Positions 62,246 to 64,000 of a stretch of DNA of 64,000 nucleotides are shown piece after piece. The notes beneath the pieces are model-generated. The model did not search any database and had not been told where the DNA came from. It saw nothing but the letters and a program-made list of their open reading frames with translations. The stretch's first letter is position 1. Every line of letters starts with the position of its first letter. The stretch comes from Faunimonas pinastri (GTDB lineage Bacteria > Pseudomonadota > Alphaproteobacteria > Rhizobiales > Afifellaceae), in contig NZ_FOFG01000003.1 in the NCBI RefSeq assembly GCF_900110915.1, positions 62,001 through 126,000 of the forward strand. Direction: 5' to 3'. A program made the translations under genes and the position numbers.

Positions 62246-63409
62246 TCATCCGTCGTGCTCTTCAGCGCCGATATCCGTGAGCGGCATGGAGAAGGTGAAC
62301 CGCGTCTCCGAGGACGAAGACTGGGCGACCAGCGTGCCTCGGTGCGCCTTCGCGATTTCGGAAGCGATATGCAAGCCAAGGCCGAGGCCCTGTTTGCTCG
62401 GCTGAATGCCGCCGCGGAAAAAAGGCTGGAAGAGGTGCTCCATCGCGCTGGGCGAGATTGGAGTGCCGCCGTTCGCCACCGAGATGCTTAAGACACCCGA
62501 ATCCGTCCGGGCGGTCATCGAGATCGGCTGGTCCTCCGCACCGTGCGTCAGGGCGTTCCCAAGGAGGTTCGAAACCAGCTGGGCGATGCGCTGGTGATCG
62601 CAGGCGACGGGTTCCGTCAGCGCGAAGTCCGTCAGGATCTCCCGACCGGTGCCGTAGCGGAGTTCGTCAACCACCTGTCGGAGCACCGGCTCCAAGGGTT
62701 GCGAGGCAGCGAGATCCAACGTGATGCCACCTCCGAGCCGCCCTCGGGCGAAGTCGAGCACATTGTCGATCAGGGCCGACATGCGTACCGTGCTGGCTTC
62801 CATGTGCGTCAGGATGACCGTCGCTCTTTCGCTTGAGACCTCTCGTGCCAGCAATCGGGCGCCGCTCCGGGTCGAAGCCAGGGGATTGCGGAGGTCGTGT
62901 CCGAGCACGGCGATGAATTCCTCGCGCAGCCGACCGAGATCCCGCTCTTCGCCAAGTTTTCGTTCGAGCGCGACATTGGCGATCTCGAGCTGTCCTTGCA
63001 GCATTCGGGCTTCCGATTGCGCCGCCACGAGTTCGCGTTCGTAGCGACGCCGTTCTGTCGCCTTGAAAATGGCGACGCGGATCGAGCAAAGCTCGCCGGC
63101 CCCATCGCGCTCCTCCACGGCATTGACCAGTACAGGCAGGTGAGTGCCGTCGGCTCGGACGAGATCGAGCGCGATCTCGTCCGCGGAACCATGCATGCGG
63201 AGCAACGGAACGAAATGGGTTTCGTGGAAGATGCGTCCGGAGACGCTGAGAAGCTCAAGGAAGCGCTTGCCCGCGATCGTTTCCGGCGCGTAGCCGGTCC
63301 ACGCGGTGAGGGCGCGATTGGTCCTGACGATGTACCCGCGCGCATCGAGCGAAAGCAGGGCGCAGGGGGCGTTCTCGAACATGTTCGAGTCATCCGCCGG
63401 GTTGCTCAC
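62246..63409 (-). CDS. PAS-domain sensor histidine kinase
   Basis: A 387-residue soluble kinase. It has an N-terminal PAS domain (about residues 8-118: FENAPCALLSLDARGYIVRT; TGYAPETIAGKRFLELL), a short coiled coil (120-160), a HisKA domain with H171 in FIAVLGHDLRNPLAS, and an HATPase_c domain (N box LVSNLLGNALTHG; GLGLGLHIASEIA). No membrane segment is seen. The GTG start overlaps the stop of the RsbQ-like gene by 4 nt. No response regulator lies within the window. The PAS domain probably senses a ligand made or modified by the neighbouring hydrolase. Confidence 0.9.
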   Translation of the reverse strand: MSNPADDSNMFENAPCALLSLDARGYIVRTNRALTAWTGYAPETIAGKRFLELLSVSGRIFHETHFVPLLRMHGSADEIALDLVRADGTHLPVLVNAVEERDGAGELCSIRVAIFKATERRRYERELVAAQSEARMLQGQLEIANVALERKLGEERDLGRLREEFIAVLGHDLRNPLASTRSGARLLAREVSSERATVILTHMEASTVRMSALIDNVLDFARGRLGGGITLDLAASQPLEPVLRQVVDELRYGTGREILTDFALTEPVACDHQRIAQLVSNLLGNALTHGAEDQPISMTARTDSGVLSISVANGGTPISPSAMEHLFQPFFRGGIQPSKQGLGLGLHIASEIAKAHRGTLVAQSSSSETRFTFSMPLTDIGAEEHDG

Positions 63410-64000
63410 GCCAGGTTATCGACAAACGGGCGCATTGCCGCCACGACCTGACGCGGGGCGCTGAGGTTCGGGCAGTGCCCGGTAGCGTCCAGGATGACGA
63501 GTTCGCTTCCGGCGATCGCGCGATGGACGTACTCGCCGACCTCCTGTGGAGCGATGACATCGTCCAGGCATTGCAGGATGAGCGTGCGGGCGCTGACCTT
63601 GGGAAGATCTGCGCGGTTGTCGGAGGTGAACGTCGCCCTGGCAAAGGCTCTGGCGATCTCGGGGTCCGTTCGGCAGAAGCTTTCGGTGAGCTCCTGCCCG
63701 AGTTCGGGATGCTCGGGATTGCCCATGATGGCGGGTGCCATGGCAGCGGACCACCCCATGTAGTTGTCCGCGAGGGAAACCAGCAGCTCGTCGATGTCCG
63801 CGGCCGTGAACCCTCCACGATAGCCGACGTCGTCGATGTAGCGTGGCGAGGGACAGACAAGGACGAGTTGCGAGAAGAGATCCGGTGCCTTGATCGCGGC
63901 GAGGACGCCGATCATGCAGCTCACCGAGTGGCCGACGAACACCGCATCCCTCAAGCCCAGCTCGCGCCCGATCTCCACGAGATCGTCTGCATAGCCCCTC
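63406..64000 (-). CDS. RsbQ-like alpha/beta hydrolase (N-terminus beyond window)
   Basis: About 198 C-terminal residues are visible. The frame runs open to the edge (YADDLVEIGRELGLRDAVFV). The nucleophile elbow is GHSVSCMIG, the acid lies in CLDDVIAP and the catalytic histidine in ATGHCPNLS, all as in RsbQ and the plant D14/KAI2 receptors. In Bacillus, RsbQ supplies a signal to the PAS domain of the phosphatase RsbP. Here the coupled partner is a PAS histidine kinase, a comparable input pair with a different output. Confidence 0.87.
   Translation of the reverse strand, partial: RGYADDLVEIGRELGLRDAVFVGHSVSCMIGVLAAIKAPDLFSQLVLVCPSPRYIDDVGYRGGFTAADIDELLVSLADNYMGWSAAMAPAIMGNPEHPELGQELTESFCRTDPEIARAFARATFTSDNRADLPKVSARTLILQCLDDVIAPQEVGEYVHRAIAGSELVILDATGHCPNLSAPRQVVAAMRPFVDNLA

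Overview
The window is high-GC, densely packed DNA with many 4-nt ATGA/GTGA gene overlaps. It contains a large number of ABC importers of the amino-acid and oligopeptide types, FCD-type GntR regulators and FAD oxidoreductases. This profile fits an alphaproteobacterium, probably Hyphomicrobiales (rhizobia/Bosea/Chelatococcus-like). The assignment rests on gene content only. No rRNA, tRNA, CRISPR array or intact mobile element was seen.

Region 1 (1-13.2 kb) looks like an aromatic-compound uptake and degradation regulon. It has an MFS transporter (edge), a GntR/FCD regulator, a Liv-type ABC importer (two ATPases, two permeases, with its Tat-exported binding protein farther on), a homoprotocatechuate-dioxygenase-like extradiol enzyme, an SDR, a zinc alcohol dehydrogenase, an MhpA-like FAD hydroxylase, an FAH-family hydrolase and an LhgO-like oxidase. 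A palindrome AATNATCGATNATT occurs at the gntR promoter, before the transporter operon and between the two divergent catabolic operons. It is probably the regulator's operator.

Region 2 (13.3-28.2 kb) handles amides. After a decayed FecCD/FhuB permease fragment come two near-identical-looking amidases in opposite orientation around a cysteine hydrolase, a third amidase with an AtzG-like small partner, a complete oligopeptide-type ABC importer, an asparaginase-family protein and an acetamidase/formamidase. Region 3 (28.7-52.8 kb) is a larger N-heterocycle or amino-acid-like catabolic zone: cupin, FMN/4Fe-4S/FAD oxidoreductase, DAO-type oxidases, a gluconate-dehydrogenase-subunit-3/GMC fusion, two polar amino-acid ABC importers, a Bug-like binding protein without signal peptide, a DapA-like lyase, an SDR, a hydantoinase-like amidohydrolase, a hydantoin-racemase-like protein, a second GntR regulator, two AroM-like proteins, a creatininase-like amidohydrolase and a divergent lactate/malate-dehydrogenase-like protein. 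A second putative operator (ATATCACAAGATAT) recurs here.

Region 4 (53.1-60.3 kb) is a molybdate/tungstate island. A ModABC/WtpABC-like importer and a B12-type (MolABC-like) importer are transcribed divergently from an intergenic region with two 24-bp Mo-box palindromes. The second operon continues into a ModA-like protein without signal peptide, a one-domain molbindin and a small secreted protein. Region 5 (60.3-64 kb) has an integrase remnant, a frameshifted LysE/RhtB exporter, a DUF1993-type protein, and a PAS histidine kinase overlapping an RsbQ-like alpha/beta hydrolase cut by the window edge.
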